From assembly GCA_011799875.1 (NCBI GenBank), contig CM022302.1, positions 201,792,086 to 201,856,085 on the forward strand: a stretch of DNA of 64,000 nt. Reading direction: 5' to 3'. The translations under genes and the position numbers were made by a program. Below, piece after piece: positions 54,732 to 64,000 of the stretch. The notes beneath the pieces are model-generated. The model searched no databases, had not been told where the DNA came from, and saw only the letters and a program-made list of their open reading frames with translations. This DNA is from Thinopyrum elongatum. Its lineage: Eukaryota; Streptophyta; Magnoliopsida; Poales; Poaceae. Every line of letters starts with the position of its first letter. Positions within the stretch are counted from its first letter, which is position 1.

Positions 54732-55845
54732 CAACATAAAGTGAAATCCTAATCATAAGGAACTCAGTTGCTTAAACTGAAATAAGGAGAAGGTTTTAGT
54801 TCACTTACGATCAGTATGCCTAGCTATCCCTCCACTTCTTGACCTAAAAACTTAGTATATCTATAGTGGTGGAATGGTTATTATGCAAGTATTAGTGAAG
54901 CAAAGATAATCAATACTCAAAGTTTTTGCTCCGCTAGATAAAACTGCTTTGCAACACTTAGTTCTATTTCCTCTAGTTAACACTTGCTTGCTGGCAATGC
55001 ACGGAAGAGTCCTTCTTTGATTGAGCCATGAACACATAAATTAGGGGGTGAGAGGTATGTAAAGACAAACATGATGTTAGAGTACTCATTAACATACCCA
55101 TGAATGTATCATCCTCAAGGCTCTCAAGCACCTTGTTTCAATCATTGTTTGCTGAAACTTTGGTTTTCACGTGAAGGGATTATGGCAAATAAGTGATCAT
55201 GTATATAGTTTCGTTGTGGCTTAATTTTGGGAACTAAAGATCTTTATGTCTACCTCTTTTGAGCTCTTGTGATCAGTCCCCGGTATTTACCACATACGCA
55301 CATTCAAGAGAAAGCCGAATAATATTCGATGTAGTGTTTTCGCTACGTACAATAGCAAACTCATAGCCAAAATCCGAGCCAAAACTCTAGTGGGTCGTTC
55401 ATTGGCCAGCGGTGTTACTCTGTGGTAAGTGATAACCACAAGTGGAGTCGATGAAGACGAGGATGTGTTACCGAAGTTCCTTCCCTTTAGCGGGAAGTAC
55501 GTCTCCATTGGAGTAGTGTTGAGTCACAATGCTCCCCAAGACGCCACTAGGGCCATCGTATTCTCCTCACGCCCTCGCACAATGCAAGATGTCGTGATTC
55601 CACTAGTGGTGCCCTTGAAGGCGGCAACCGGACCTTTACAAACAAGGTTGTGGCTCTCTCCACAACTTAATTGGAGGCTCCCAACACCACCATAGTTTGC
55701 TAAAATGGAATGTGCTTTCGAGGTGACCTCTTCCATCTTGGGTTCCCAAACACCCAAGAGTAACAAAATCCACACAAGAAAGTATGGGGGAATCGAATTT
55801 CCTTTGGTGGAAGTGTAGATCTAGGTCTCCTCCTTCAATCCCTAG
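54732..55845. repeat. Host block H/Y, copy 2, first piece
   Basis: From 54866 it matches 6611-7245 and 8801-9149 of copy 1. It has neither element A nor the solo LTR, so it shows both empty sites. It ends at TSD cctag (55841-55845) of element B. Frames on either strand (55287-55896) are spurious. Confidence 0.8.
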
Positions 55846-56720
55846 TGTCGGCGTTCTGGGAACCAGGGTACCCAGACTTGCCTGCCTGCGGCCCATAGCG
55901 TGGCTTCATCAGTGGCCTGGTATGGCCCTTCTCCAGCATCAACAGCACAAGACCCTCATGAGGGGCCAAACCTCGCGAGGCGGACGACGCCAAGACCTCC
56001 AGAGGGAGCGGCTTCCCCAGGCCGGTTCTTGAGGAGCGGAGATTTTCATGCAAGCCCCACTTCGTGAGGTTCAGATGACGCAAGCCATGACGACCAAGGC
56101 CAGGCGGGCGCCAGCAGGTGCAGTGCAGCAGGTTTCCTCTTCGGTGCTAAGGAAGCAAGCGCAGACGCAGAGTCCCAAGGAATGAGCCAAAGGTTTCCAT
56201 TCCCGTGCTACAAGACCAGGACGGCAGGACGGAGGTCATCGTCGAGCCCACCATGACATCACGACCAGAAGCTTTGCAGGCGAAGACCACCTTTCGTCAG
56301 GATAAGATGTACTACTTGTCTGCCTTCAAACTTGGCCATTGTGGGATCCCTTCCCGCCTTCATTTTGGGGGAAGAGGACCGAGGCCACTATAAATATAGG
56401 TAGGCCATCACCATAGATGGGGGACGAAACCAGATCACCCTCACCAGCTCACACCAGCAGAAGAACACTCCTCCTGAGGTTGTTCTCCCTCTGTACTAGT
56501 TCATCCTCAGCCCACCTCGAGGCCAATCCACCACAAAGTAGGAGTAGGGTTTTACACCGCAAGGTGGCCCGAACCTGGGTAAACTGCTGAGTCCCTTTCC
56601 TTTCCTGTTCATCAAGCTAGGCGGTGAGATCGACGAGTTGGCAGGCTGGGGAGATTGAGTTCTTTGCACGCACCCCAGAGTTCGAACCTTTCTTGGGTCT
56701 GCGGAGCCCTGAATCCGACA
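55846..56720 (+). repeat. 5' LTR of B (875 bp)
   Basis: TATA box TATAAATA at 56389-56396. It shares the gggttttacaccgc...cggcccgaacctggg block with the Tat LTRs of C and of 19451-20105 only loosely. Ends GAATCCGACA. Confidence 0.92.
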
Positions 56721-56740
56721 TTTGCCGCGCCAGGTAGGGG
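56721..56740 (+). promoter_or_regulatory. Primer-binding site (element B)
   Basis: TTTGCCGCGCCAGGTAGGGG directly after the LTR. It differs by one base from the site in C. Confidence 0.7.
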
Positions 56741-56791
56741 TGCGTCGGAGCCTCTCTTTCGCCAGTCGGTCGCCTCCGTTCTGCCGTTCTC

Positions 56792-58003
56792 ATGGCTGAC
56801 GCTCCTCGAGCTCATGCTGAGCACTGGGCCGCTCGTCCTGCCCGGGCGGCGCCCTCCACCCAAGAAGATCTCCACTCCGCGCTCCTCGCAGCCCGCACGC
56901 CGGCCGGCGCCGTCGACCGTAGGCGACATGGACCACTTCCACCCGCCCCCGTGCTGTGCCGCAACTGGGCCACCATGCGATCTTCGAGCTTTGTCGTGGC
57001 AACGGTGCTGCACACCCGCCGGGAGTAGGCGAACACGCGAGCCGCGCTCATCGTGGCGCGGGAGCTGCTGCGATGCAGGCTGGCGGAAGGCAGCCACGAC
57101 GCCTTGCTGGAGCGGGTCGCCGAGCTGCTGGACACCGCCTGCAGGGGTGTGGCGCCCTTCTGTACCTTACCTACGCTGTGAGCGCTGCCAAGGGCGCGCG
57201 CCGGCCCTCACTACAACCACGCGCCCTCCCCAAGGGGGCCCGAAGGGCCCTGCGGCTCCGGCCTGGCTCGCGGCGCCGTTTGTCCTACCCAGGATGCGTT
57301 ACCCCTGGGCGCCGCAGAGCTGGGCGGCCCCTCCTGGGCCCACGCCGGGATGCCACTCTGCGGTCGTGGTGACCTGGCGCCAAGGATGGTGAGCAACGAC
57401 GCCAGATGGAAGGGCGACGGCTCGGGGATGGTGGCTTCGGGCACTCCTGTGCCTCCACCGACGGACTCGCTGTATGTGCCAGGAGGAAGCCCCCGCCTGT
57501 TCCCCTCGCCGGCCTGGGCATCGGGACTACATGAGGCCGAGGCCCCTCGCAGGCCACCTCGGAGCTTCACCGGCATCTTCGACGACAATAGCCACCGGGT
57601 ACCATCAATATCTCAGGGGCGTGATTACACTAACCATGGACCGCAGGTGAACCGAGCCACGGCAACGGCCGTGGACCTCAGGATGATGGCCCCGCCGCAA
57701 GCGGACGGAATGCACTGGGAGATGCGCGGGGGGAGCCCGGTGCCAGGGCCTCCCCCGCGCCGCATGGAGCAAGGCGCCGCCATGGCAGCGGCGCACGCCG
57801 CTCGGAGGTACGTCCTCCGCCGGGGAAGGTGCCGGCGAGCCCTTCCCTCCGGTGGGGGGCCTGTGATCGCCGGGGCACCGCCAGTGTCCTCCTTGCGCCT
57901 TGGTCTCGTCCTGGTTTCCGAACGCCCCAACGGTGGTTGGGGGAGGCGCAGGGCGGGGCCCTCACCTGGCGCCAAGGATACCCATGAAGATCTCCGCTCG
58001 TGA
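56792..58003 (+). pseudogene. gag: gag N-terminal relic of element B
   Basis: The ATG at 56792 opens MADAPRAHAEHWAARPAR. After a frame change near 57028 the sense continues TRAALIVARELLRCRLAEGS, then DALLERVAELLDTA, which resembles the N-terminal region of gag in grass Tat elements. A third frame (57350-58003) gives a Pro/Gly-rich spacer with PRSFTGIFDDNSHRVPSISQ. There is no Retrotrans_gag core and no zinc knuckle. The gene is a remnant. Confidence 0.55.
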
Positions 58004-58854
58004 CACTCTCACGTAATAATGAGTTGGGGCTGTACACGCCCCGGAGTCTCCTGAGTGCCGCCCTCGGGCCTCACGGGGGCTCCCACCCACGTCCAAGTGG
58101 AAGCACCATGCTCCACGCTGGTCGTCGACACTGTCCCCCAATGACTATGCCCACGCCCAGTGGAAGCACTTAGCTCCGCGCTGGTGAGAAGACTAGTCTA
58201 GGTGCCGGACGCGGCTGTTTGTTTCGCCCTCTTTCTATAACCCAGTTGCCATCTTTTGGAATGAGATTTGGAGTTTCGTGTGCTTATCAAAAGAAAAAAA
58301 GGGGGAGATTTTTCGATTCGAGGTGTTTTCTTGCCTTTTGGTTTACGTTAAAAGCAAGGCTTATGCTTGCTACACCCCCGTGAGCACCCCGCGAGCGGGG
58401 GCTAGGCGTGGCGTGCGCGCTGTGCGTGCGTTTGCGCCAGCCCAAGCGATGCCGAGGGCCCCTCGGGGCCAAAGGCACATCTGCCACAGGACCACTGCGC
58501 GCACGCACTGCCGTAACTCAACAGTCGGCTCCGCGCGCGGCTCTCTCAGGCAGGCCTGCAGGCTCCTCAGGAGGCTTGAGCCCTCACATGCCCCTGCGGG
58601 GCCCACCTCAGGAAGGAAGCGCCCTCACGACACAGGAACCCATCCAAGACTGCCAGCACCAAAGATAAGTCACAACGAACTACTCTAGTAGGGGGCCCTC
58701 CTGCCCTTGGCAGCTCGTTTCAAAATTAATTTAGAAGGCATATCATCGTTTCATGCATAACTGGGGAACCCCCACCAAAAAATTCTTTCCATGCCCCACG
58801 GGGCCATGCTTGAAGTTGTGGTATGCAGGTCAGGATCGAAAAGGAAACGTAAGC
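58004..58854. other. Internal non-coding stretch of B between gag relic and antisense gene
   Basis: No recognisable gene. It includes a repeated gtggaagcac...ctccacgctgg segment (58100 and 58160) and GC-rich frames on both strands that look compositional. The 3' end of the antisense gene would lie here. Confidence 0.5.
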
Positions 58855-60531
58855 CTAGCAAGACGCGCTGCCATCGGCGTCGCCATCTTCATTATCACCG
58901 TCGTCGGCACCACCCTCTTCAGCTGCGAGCACGTCCACGCCATCTTCATGGGCGAACTCAGCAACCAGGTCATCCACATGGTCATCTACCCAGCTCACCA
59001 GGTCGCCCTGCGTGACCCTGGGCACGGGGGCTATCGCGGCGTTGAAGTCGAAGTCAGGATCAAGGATAAGAAGGTAGCTGAAGACATGCGAGAACGCGCG
59101 CCCGAGGAGTCCCCTGCTTCTTTCCTTGACGAGCTGGCGCGCCCTCGTGGCCCGGTCTTCCAGATGGGTCACCACTTGGGTAAAGAAGTGGAGGTAGCCG
59201 GCGTCATCAGCCTCGTGCGGGCGGGAGACGCTCTCTTCGCAGATGATATCCAAGGCCCGGTTGGCCCGGACCCTGAGGTCCTCAAGCATCGAGGAGCGCT
59301 CGCGCTGCATTGTCCGGCGGTGGTTTGCTTCATTTGTAGCTTTCTCCACAAGAAATGTGATGCCCGCGACCTGCTGCTGAAGTGAGGACAAGTCGGCTTG
59401 GGTGGAGGCCCGAGCCTCTTTGGTGGTTATCTCGCGCTACTCTGCCGCGGCAAGCTTCGCCCTGAGGGCATCAGTCCTGCCCTGCAACTCAACCTGCCGC
59501 TGTTGGAAGCGGGTCTCCTGGAGCCTCAGCTTCCGGCGGTATTTGCCAACAAGAGCCCCGCGAATCTCCGCCACCCTTCGGTCGATCTCCTGCTGGATCT
59601 TGGCCTCCCGGGCGGCAACGGTGTCTTTAGCCGCGGCCACTTGGCGCTCCCTCACCTCCAGCCGCTGGAGCTCCAGGTTGTGTTCTGAGATCTCAAGCGC
59701 CAGTGTGCCCTCACGTGCCTGGCCTGCTTTCTCATCTAAGGGGGCCTCGCTCGGCGGTGCCGCGAGGGTGGCCCTGCACGCCTGGACCTACCGCTCGAGG
59801 GTGGCATTCGACGCTCGAAGCTCCTTCTCCCGCTCCTCGGCCACCTCGCGACGGTGGTCAGCAGCCCTGGCCTCCTCCAGGGCGCGGGCGCAGGCCTCGC
59901 GAGAAGCCGCGAGGGACGCCGCGGCGTCTGCGCGCGCGCGCTCATGCTGCAGGTGCCCAAGGTTGACGGTGACCTTGAGCTGGTGCCACTCGCGCGCCAG
60001 GCGGAGTCCTTCCGCCTCTAGGCGACCGTCGACATTGACAAGCTCTCCTCCAAGCCGACTCAGCGTGCCCATTGCTTCCTGGAAAAGGTCATGGCGGACA
60101 GCGCTGCGCCCGTGCGCGAGCTCCAGTGCATGGCCGAGCCCTTCCTCCACACCGGGGGCTGCCGTGGAAGCGCGGAGCGGCTCGCTCGTCTCCGACAAAT
60201 GGCTGGCGGACGGCGCTCCCCCAGCCATTTCCCAGGCCTTGGCGGAGGCGTTGGGCGGCGCGGAATCGCCGCTCAAAGATGAAGCTGGTGCTGGGGCCGC
60301 CTGGCCGCCGTCAAGGACCAATGGAGGAGCCCTTGGCATGCCTCCTGCGCCCCAGAAGTGACCATGAAGGAAGGACGCTGGGAGCGCAGGCCCGCGGCCT
60401 CCCTGCGGCGCATCCACCTCGCGGGCAGACTCCAGGCCTCGCGCAGGCGTGTGGCGCGGGGGGCTTGGAATCACGAGCGGACCAAGGGCCCCCGGAGATC
60501 GTGCCCCAGGAGATTTCGCCACCGCAACCAA
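58855..60531 (-). pseudogene. Antisense gene of B, coiled-coil and C-terminal part
   Basis: Three minus-strand frames in the same phase (60531-59788, 59655-59437, 59391-58855) are separated by in-frame TAG stops near 59788 and 59437. The middle is rich in Ala, Glu and Arg heptads (LEEARAADHRREVAEEREKE, REAKIQQEIDRRVAEIRGAL). The C-terminus is folded-looking and then acidic (FSYLLILDPDFDFNAAIAPV, HEDGVDVLAAEEGGADDGDN). It corresponds to the coiled-coil half of the antisense gene of C, although the two are strongly diverged. Confidence 0.65.
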
Positions 60532-60781
60532 AGGGGTCCTGAGGAGCTGGAGTCAGAAAAGGACGCGACATGAGAAGACCCTCAAAGATAAGTTACTTAC
60601 TCGTCCACAGCCACCCACACCCTCTATTTCAGGGGCCGGGGGGCGTCGCCACCACAGCTCCAGAGTCCTTTCCTCTTGCGGAGCGCCCCAAGGTCCAGAT
60701 GAGGTGTGCCGAGGGTCGGCGCCTTGCCCTTCGCGACTGGGCTGCGAGTAGCCACCTCAGGAGTCGCCGCCTCAGGAGTTG

Positions 60782-61927
60782 CTACCCAGGAGCAGCCATT
60801 TCGGGAGCAGCCGCCACAGAAGCACCGGATGGCGCTCGCCCCCCGGTAGTCGCCTCGGGGGCACCCAGCGGCGCTCGCCCCCCTGCAACCACATCAGGGG
60901 CGCGCGCCGCAGGATCGGCGAGCACAGGAGCCACCAAGATGGGATTCTCGCGAGGCCCTTCAAGGCCCTCCGGGCGCAGCCCCCACCCGTCGAAGAGGGG
61001 CATTTGCTTCACGAAGTTCTCTATGTTCGAGCAGTGGTACAGGAGGCATCCCTCCTCCGAAAGAACGGTAGGCACTGGGTCGCCAGTCAAGAGCTCGAGT
61101 ATCGCGCGCAGCGTCTTGGGAGGGAGCAAGGGCACCTGGAGCCTCATGGGGTCACTAGGGCCGGTGAAGGCCCACATTGGGCGAGAGTGGCGCTGGAGGG
61201 GGGCAATGCGCCGCCGGACAAACTCCCTCACCACCATCGACGCCGTCGCCCCTGCCTTCCTCAACTTGGCCAGCCTGGACCAGACGCGGGCGAGCCGACG
61301 GTCGACGAGTTTCACGTGCCCCCAGCCGGAGCTGGGTTCCGCCGGCGCTTGCAGGAGCAGGAGCAGGGGGATGAACGTGGTGGCGTCCACATACACCCAC
61401 TGCTTCCGGAATCCCTTCACATCCGGGCGGAGCGTGAAGTCGATGCCAGTGCCAGCCGTCGCCACCACAGCTTGGAGTGCCACGCATCCCGAGCGCTGTC
61501 GGCCGTCGACCAGATGAAGCGAGAAGAAATGGCGGAGCAAGGCGACAGATGGAGTAATGCCCACCATAGCCTCACACAAGAAGGCGAAGGCGGCAAGGAG
61601 GATGATGGACCCGGAGTCCAGATGCAGTGCTTGGATTTGGTAGTGTGAGATTATGGCATTGAAGAAATTAGAGAAATGAGGAACCAAGCCAGCCAGGAGA
61701 GCATGAAGGTGAATGGGGATCTCGGTGGCCCCCATGTCGGCCATGGCCCGGGAGGCAGGCCAGACCTTCGTCGCCTTCCACTCGTTGGAATCAGCAGCGA
61801 GAGCTGACCGGACCTTGTCCAACCCCTCCTGGTTGATCACCATCGACCGATCAAGCACGGGCTCCAGACCCGACTAGGATTCGGCGGGCGCGCAGGCCTT
61901 CCCTTTCTTCTTCGACCTCAGGGCCAT
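60782..61927 (-). pseudogene. Antisense gene of B, PF04195-like domain
   Basis: I place the start at ATG 61927 (MALRSKKKGKACAPAES), followed by an in-frame TAG (61876-61874) and then an open frame. Domain motifs are HLHALLAGLVPHFSNFFNAI, AFLCEAMVGITPSVALLRHF, VVREFVRRRIAPLQRHSRPM and LPLF/MPLFDGWGLRP. They match those of C (FAHLCENFAGVI.NSALFRHYF; RRRIAPLQNRGRPAW) in the same order. The gene lies opposite to the element's own gag and upstream of the 3' LTR. The frame changes between 60782 and 60531. Confidence 0.8.
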
Positions 61928-62208
61928 GGCGTCAAGGGGGATTGTTGCCGGCGCCGGATCTGGAAGAAGAGCCGCAAGTTCGCAGGAAAGAGGGGAAGCC
62001 AATGGTGAGCACGACAGGCAATGATGGCAGAGCTGCGCTTGCAACAGGCAGCCGTCGAGTCTGGCGGTTGCCGAGGCTGTGTGGGGAAGTGGAGACGCCC
62101 ATGTCCCATCAAGCGCCACGCGTCGACCGGGCCTGCAGGCAATTGGGGCCCACGGTGCTTCGCCCTTGTCCTTTGGCTTCGCCTCAAAGCCAAGTCCGAG
62201 CACGCCTT

Positions 62209-62223
62209 GGGCCCGGGGGCTAC
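62209..62223 (+). promoter_or_regulatory. Polypurine tract (element B)
   Basis: GGGCCCGGGGGCTAC directly before the 3' LTR, matching the tract of C. Confidence 0.65.
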
Positions 62224-63093
62224 TGTCGGCGTTCTGGGAACCAGGGTACCCAGACTTGCTTGCCTGCGGCCCACAGCGTGGCTTCATCAGCGGCCTGGTA
62301 CGGCCCTTCTCCAGCATCAACAGCACAAGAACCTCACGAGGGGCCAAGCCTCGCGAGGCGGACGACGCCAAGACCTCCGGAGGGAGCGGCTTCCCCAGGC
62401 CGGTTCCTAAGGAGCGGAGATTTTCATGCAAGCCCCACCTCGTGTGGTTCAGATGACCCAAGCCATGACAACCAAGGCCAGGCAGGTGCCAGCAGGTGCA
62501 GTGCAGCAGGTTTCCTCTTCGGTGCTAAGGAAGCAAGAGCAGACGCAGGGTCCCAAGGAATCAGCCAAAGGTTTCCATTCCCATGCTACAAGACCAGGAC
62601 AGCAGGACGGAGGTCATCGTCGAGCCCACCACGACATCACGACCAGAAGCTTTGCAGGCGAAGACCACCTTTTGTCAGGATAAGATGTACTACTTGTCTC
62701 CCTTCAAACTTGGCCGTTGTGGGGTCCCTTCCCGCCTTCATTTTGGGGGAAGAAGACCAAGGTCATTATAAATATAGCTAGGCCATGACCATTGATGGGG
62801 GACGAAACCAGATCACCCTCACCAGCAAACACCAGCACAAGAACACTCCTCCTGAGGTTGTTCTCCCTCTATACTAGTTCATCCTCAGCCCACCTCGAGG
62901 CCAATCCACCACAAAGCAAGAGTAGGGTTTTACACCGCAAGGTGGCCCGAACCTGGGTAAACTGCTGAGTCCCTTTCATGTTCATCGAGCTAGGCGGTGA
63001 GATCGATGAGTTGGCAGGCTGGGGAGATTGAGTTCTTCGCACACACCCCAGAGTTTGAACCATTCTTGGGTCTGCGGAGCCCTGAATCCGACA
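62224..63093 (+). repeat. 3' LTR of B (870 bp)
   Basis: TATA box at 62767-62774. Ends GAATCCGACA, followed by catag. Long frames on both strands here are LTR shadows. Confidence 0.92.
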
Positions 63094-63584
63094 CATAGCA
63101 AATCAACAAGTTTGAGTGGCTAGAGAGAGACAGATCGAGCAAGAAAGCTTGAAGGGCATTAGTGGAGGAGAGAGAGAAGCAAGAGGTGAAAAGGAAGGGG
63201 GAAGAAGCACCCCTTATATAGGTCCCCCAAATTGAACCGTTACAACAGTTTTTACACTGTAGCGGTACAACCGCCTGAGTCACTGGTACAATCGGGATCC
63301 ATGGGGTACACTGTAGAAATACGCTAGGCGGTACAACCGCTTGCCGCACTGGTAGTACCGGTTGGCCGGAGTCACCTGGGAACAACCAGTCCACTACCAC
63401 CCAATAACCACTTCATCACAGAGAGGAGTCACCCCCATAGCGGTGGTTGGGGTGGTGCAACCGGCCGACCATTGTTCAAGTGATGGCTAAGTACGGGGTG
63501 GTACAACCGCCGCCGGACACCAGTAGTACCGGTTCATAAAAAACCGTTCAGGAACTACCGGGCCACCACCGCCCAACAACCGCT
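63094..63584 (-). repeat. Host block Y, copy 2, second piece
   Basis: Continues copy 2 after B: caaatcaacaagtttgagtgg matches 9150 onward. It holds the minus-strand TATA box (63212-63220) and the palindrome array (63263-63530), and ends at ccgct (63580-63584), exactly as copy 1 ends at 9635. Confidence 0.75.
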
Positions 63585-64000
63585 TGTTACGTCTCCAACG
63601 TATTTATAATTTTTGATTGTTCCATGCTGTTATATTATCATTCTTGGATGTTTTATATTCATTTTATAGCAACTTTATATCATTTTTTGGGACTAACCTA
63701 TTGACATAGTGCCCAGTGCCAGTTGTAGTTTTTTGCTTGTTTTTTACTTCACAGAATATCCATATCAAACGGAGTCCAAATGCAGTGAAACTTTTTGGAG
63801 ATTTTTCAGCCCAGAAGACAACTTGGGAGCCAAGGAAGTGCATGAGGGGAGGCCACAAGACACTAGGGCACGCCAGAGGCCCCTGGCGTGCCCTGATGGG
63901 TGGTGGGGCCCACAGAGGTCTCCTCCATCGCCTCTCAGCTCTATAAATACTCAGATATTCCAGAAACCCTAGGGGAGTCGTCAAAACACAATCCTAGCCG
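63585..64000 (+). mobile_element. Partial LTR of a second F-type element, cut by window end
   Basis: Starts TGTTACGTCTCCAACG and aligns with the first 376 bases of F's 5' LTR and on into 16865-16910, with an uninterrupted TATA box (TATAAAT at 63942-63948). It begins at the same base of Y as F does at 9636. Confidence 0.85.

Larger units (their letters stand above)
55846..63093 (+). mobile_element. Element B: Tat-type LTR retrotransposon without pol
   Basis: LTRs at 55846-56720 and 62224-63093 (TGTCGG...CCGACA) differ by roughly 4-5 percent over the part I compared. The TSD is cctag / catag with one change; copy 1 of the host block shows the empty site at 9145. Inside are a primer-binding site, a gag N-terminal relic, non-coding DNA and a long antisense gene. 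No protease, RT or integrase is present. It is GC-rich like C and older than C by LTR divergence. Confidence 0.9.

Noticed and set aside
56655..58003. Plus-strand frames up to 245 residues in B as new genes
   Set aside because: GC-rich shadows; only the short pieces matching the Tat gag N-terminus make sense, so I list a relic only.
1..64000. A host protein-coding gene or tRNA gene
   Set aside because: I looked on both strands between and inside elements; every frame with recognisable motifs belongs to a transposable element, and the tRNA-like matches are primer-binding sites only.

Overview
This window is repeat-only DNA from a large grass genome, most likely Triticeae (wheat, Aegilops, barley or rye). 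That placement rests on remembered resemblance of the LTR, CACTA and LINE sequences to known Triticeae repeats; no database was searched. I see no host gene, no RNA gene and no CRISPR array. Nearly every base lies in a nested stack of transposable elements, and boundaries below rest on TG...CA ends, target-site duplications (TSDs), primer-binding sites and polypurine tracts read directly.

Layout. 1-6610: most of Gypsy element A (Athila-like LTRs, gag plus protease, no pol). 6611-9635: a composite host block ('H/Y copy 1') split by a minus-strand solo LTR (7246-8800, TSD gtacg). 9636-28351: element F, flanked by TSD ccgct. F carries a complete chromovirus E (10010-16859, TSD tataa) inside its 5' LTR. 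Its internal region holds a truncated Tat-type LTR and a decayed Helitron (about 19450-24583). 28352-28544: the rest of copy 1. 28545 to about 35300: a CACTA-type element with one visible end. About 35320-50107: truncated element D, whose LTR is split by a complete Tat-lineage Gypsy element C on the minus strand (35715-48033, TSD aatat). 50108-51752: a 5'-truncated LINE. 51753-54695: poorly classified retroelement sequence with an old LINE relic and an LTR-like promoter. 54696-63584: H/Y copy 2, split by a pol-less Tat element B (55846-63093). 63585-64000: the start of a second F-type LTR.

How the parts work together. E and C are the only elements with recognisable gag, protease, RT, RNase H and integrase. 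Each is nearly full length but carries stops or frameshifts. By eye, E's two 934-bp LTRs differ at about 13 positions and C's at about 15, so both are young; B's LTRs differ more. A, F, D and B lack RT and integrase and could only have moved with enzymes supplied in trans. C and B each carry an antisense gene with a PF04195-like domain followed by coiled coil.

Most interesting points. (1) The same three-part junction (H internal / Y / F-type LTR at an identical base) occurs at 9635 and 63584, implying duplication of an already nested block. (2) A CTCG-(A)GGA-CGAG hairpin lies just before the 3' polypurine tract in both the Athila-like elements and the unrelated chromovirus E. (3) A TTGGG...CCCAA stem-loop is kept just after the first ORF region in A, F and D although those ORFs differ. 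(4) The octamer CTTGCCGG saturates element C.
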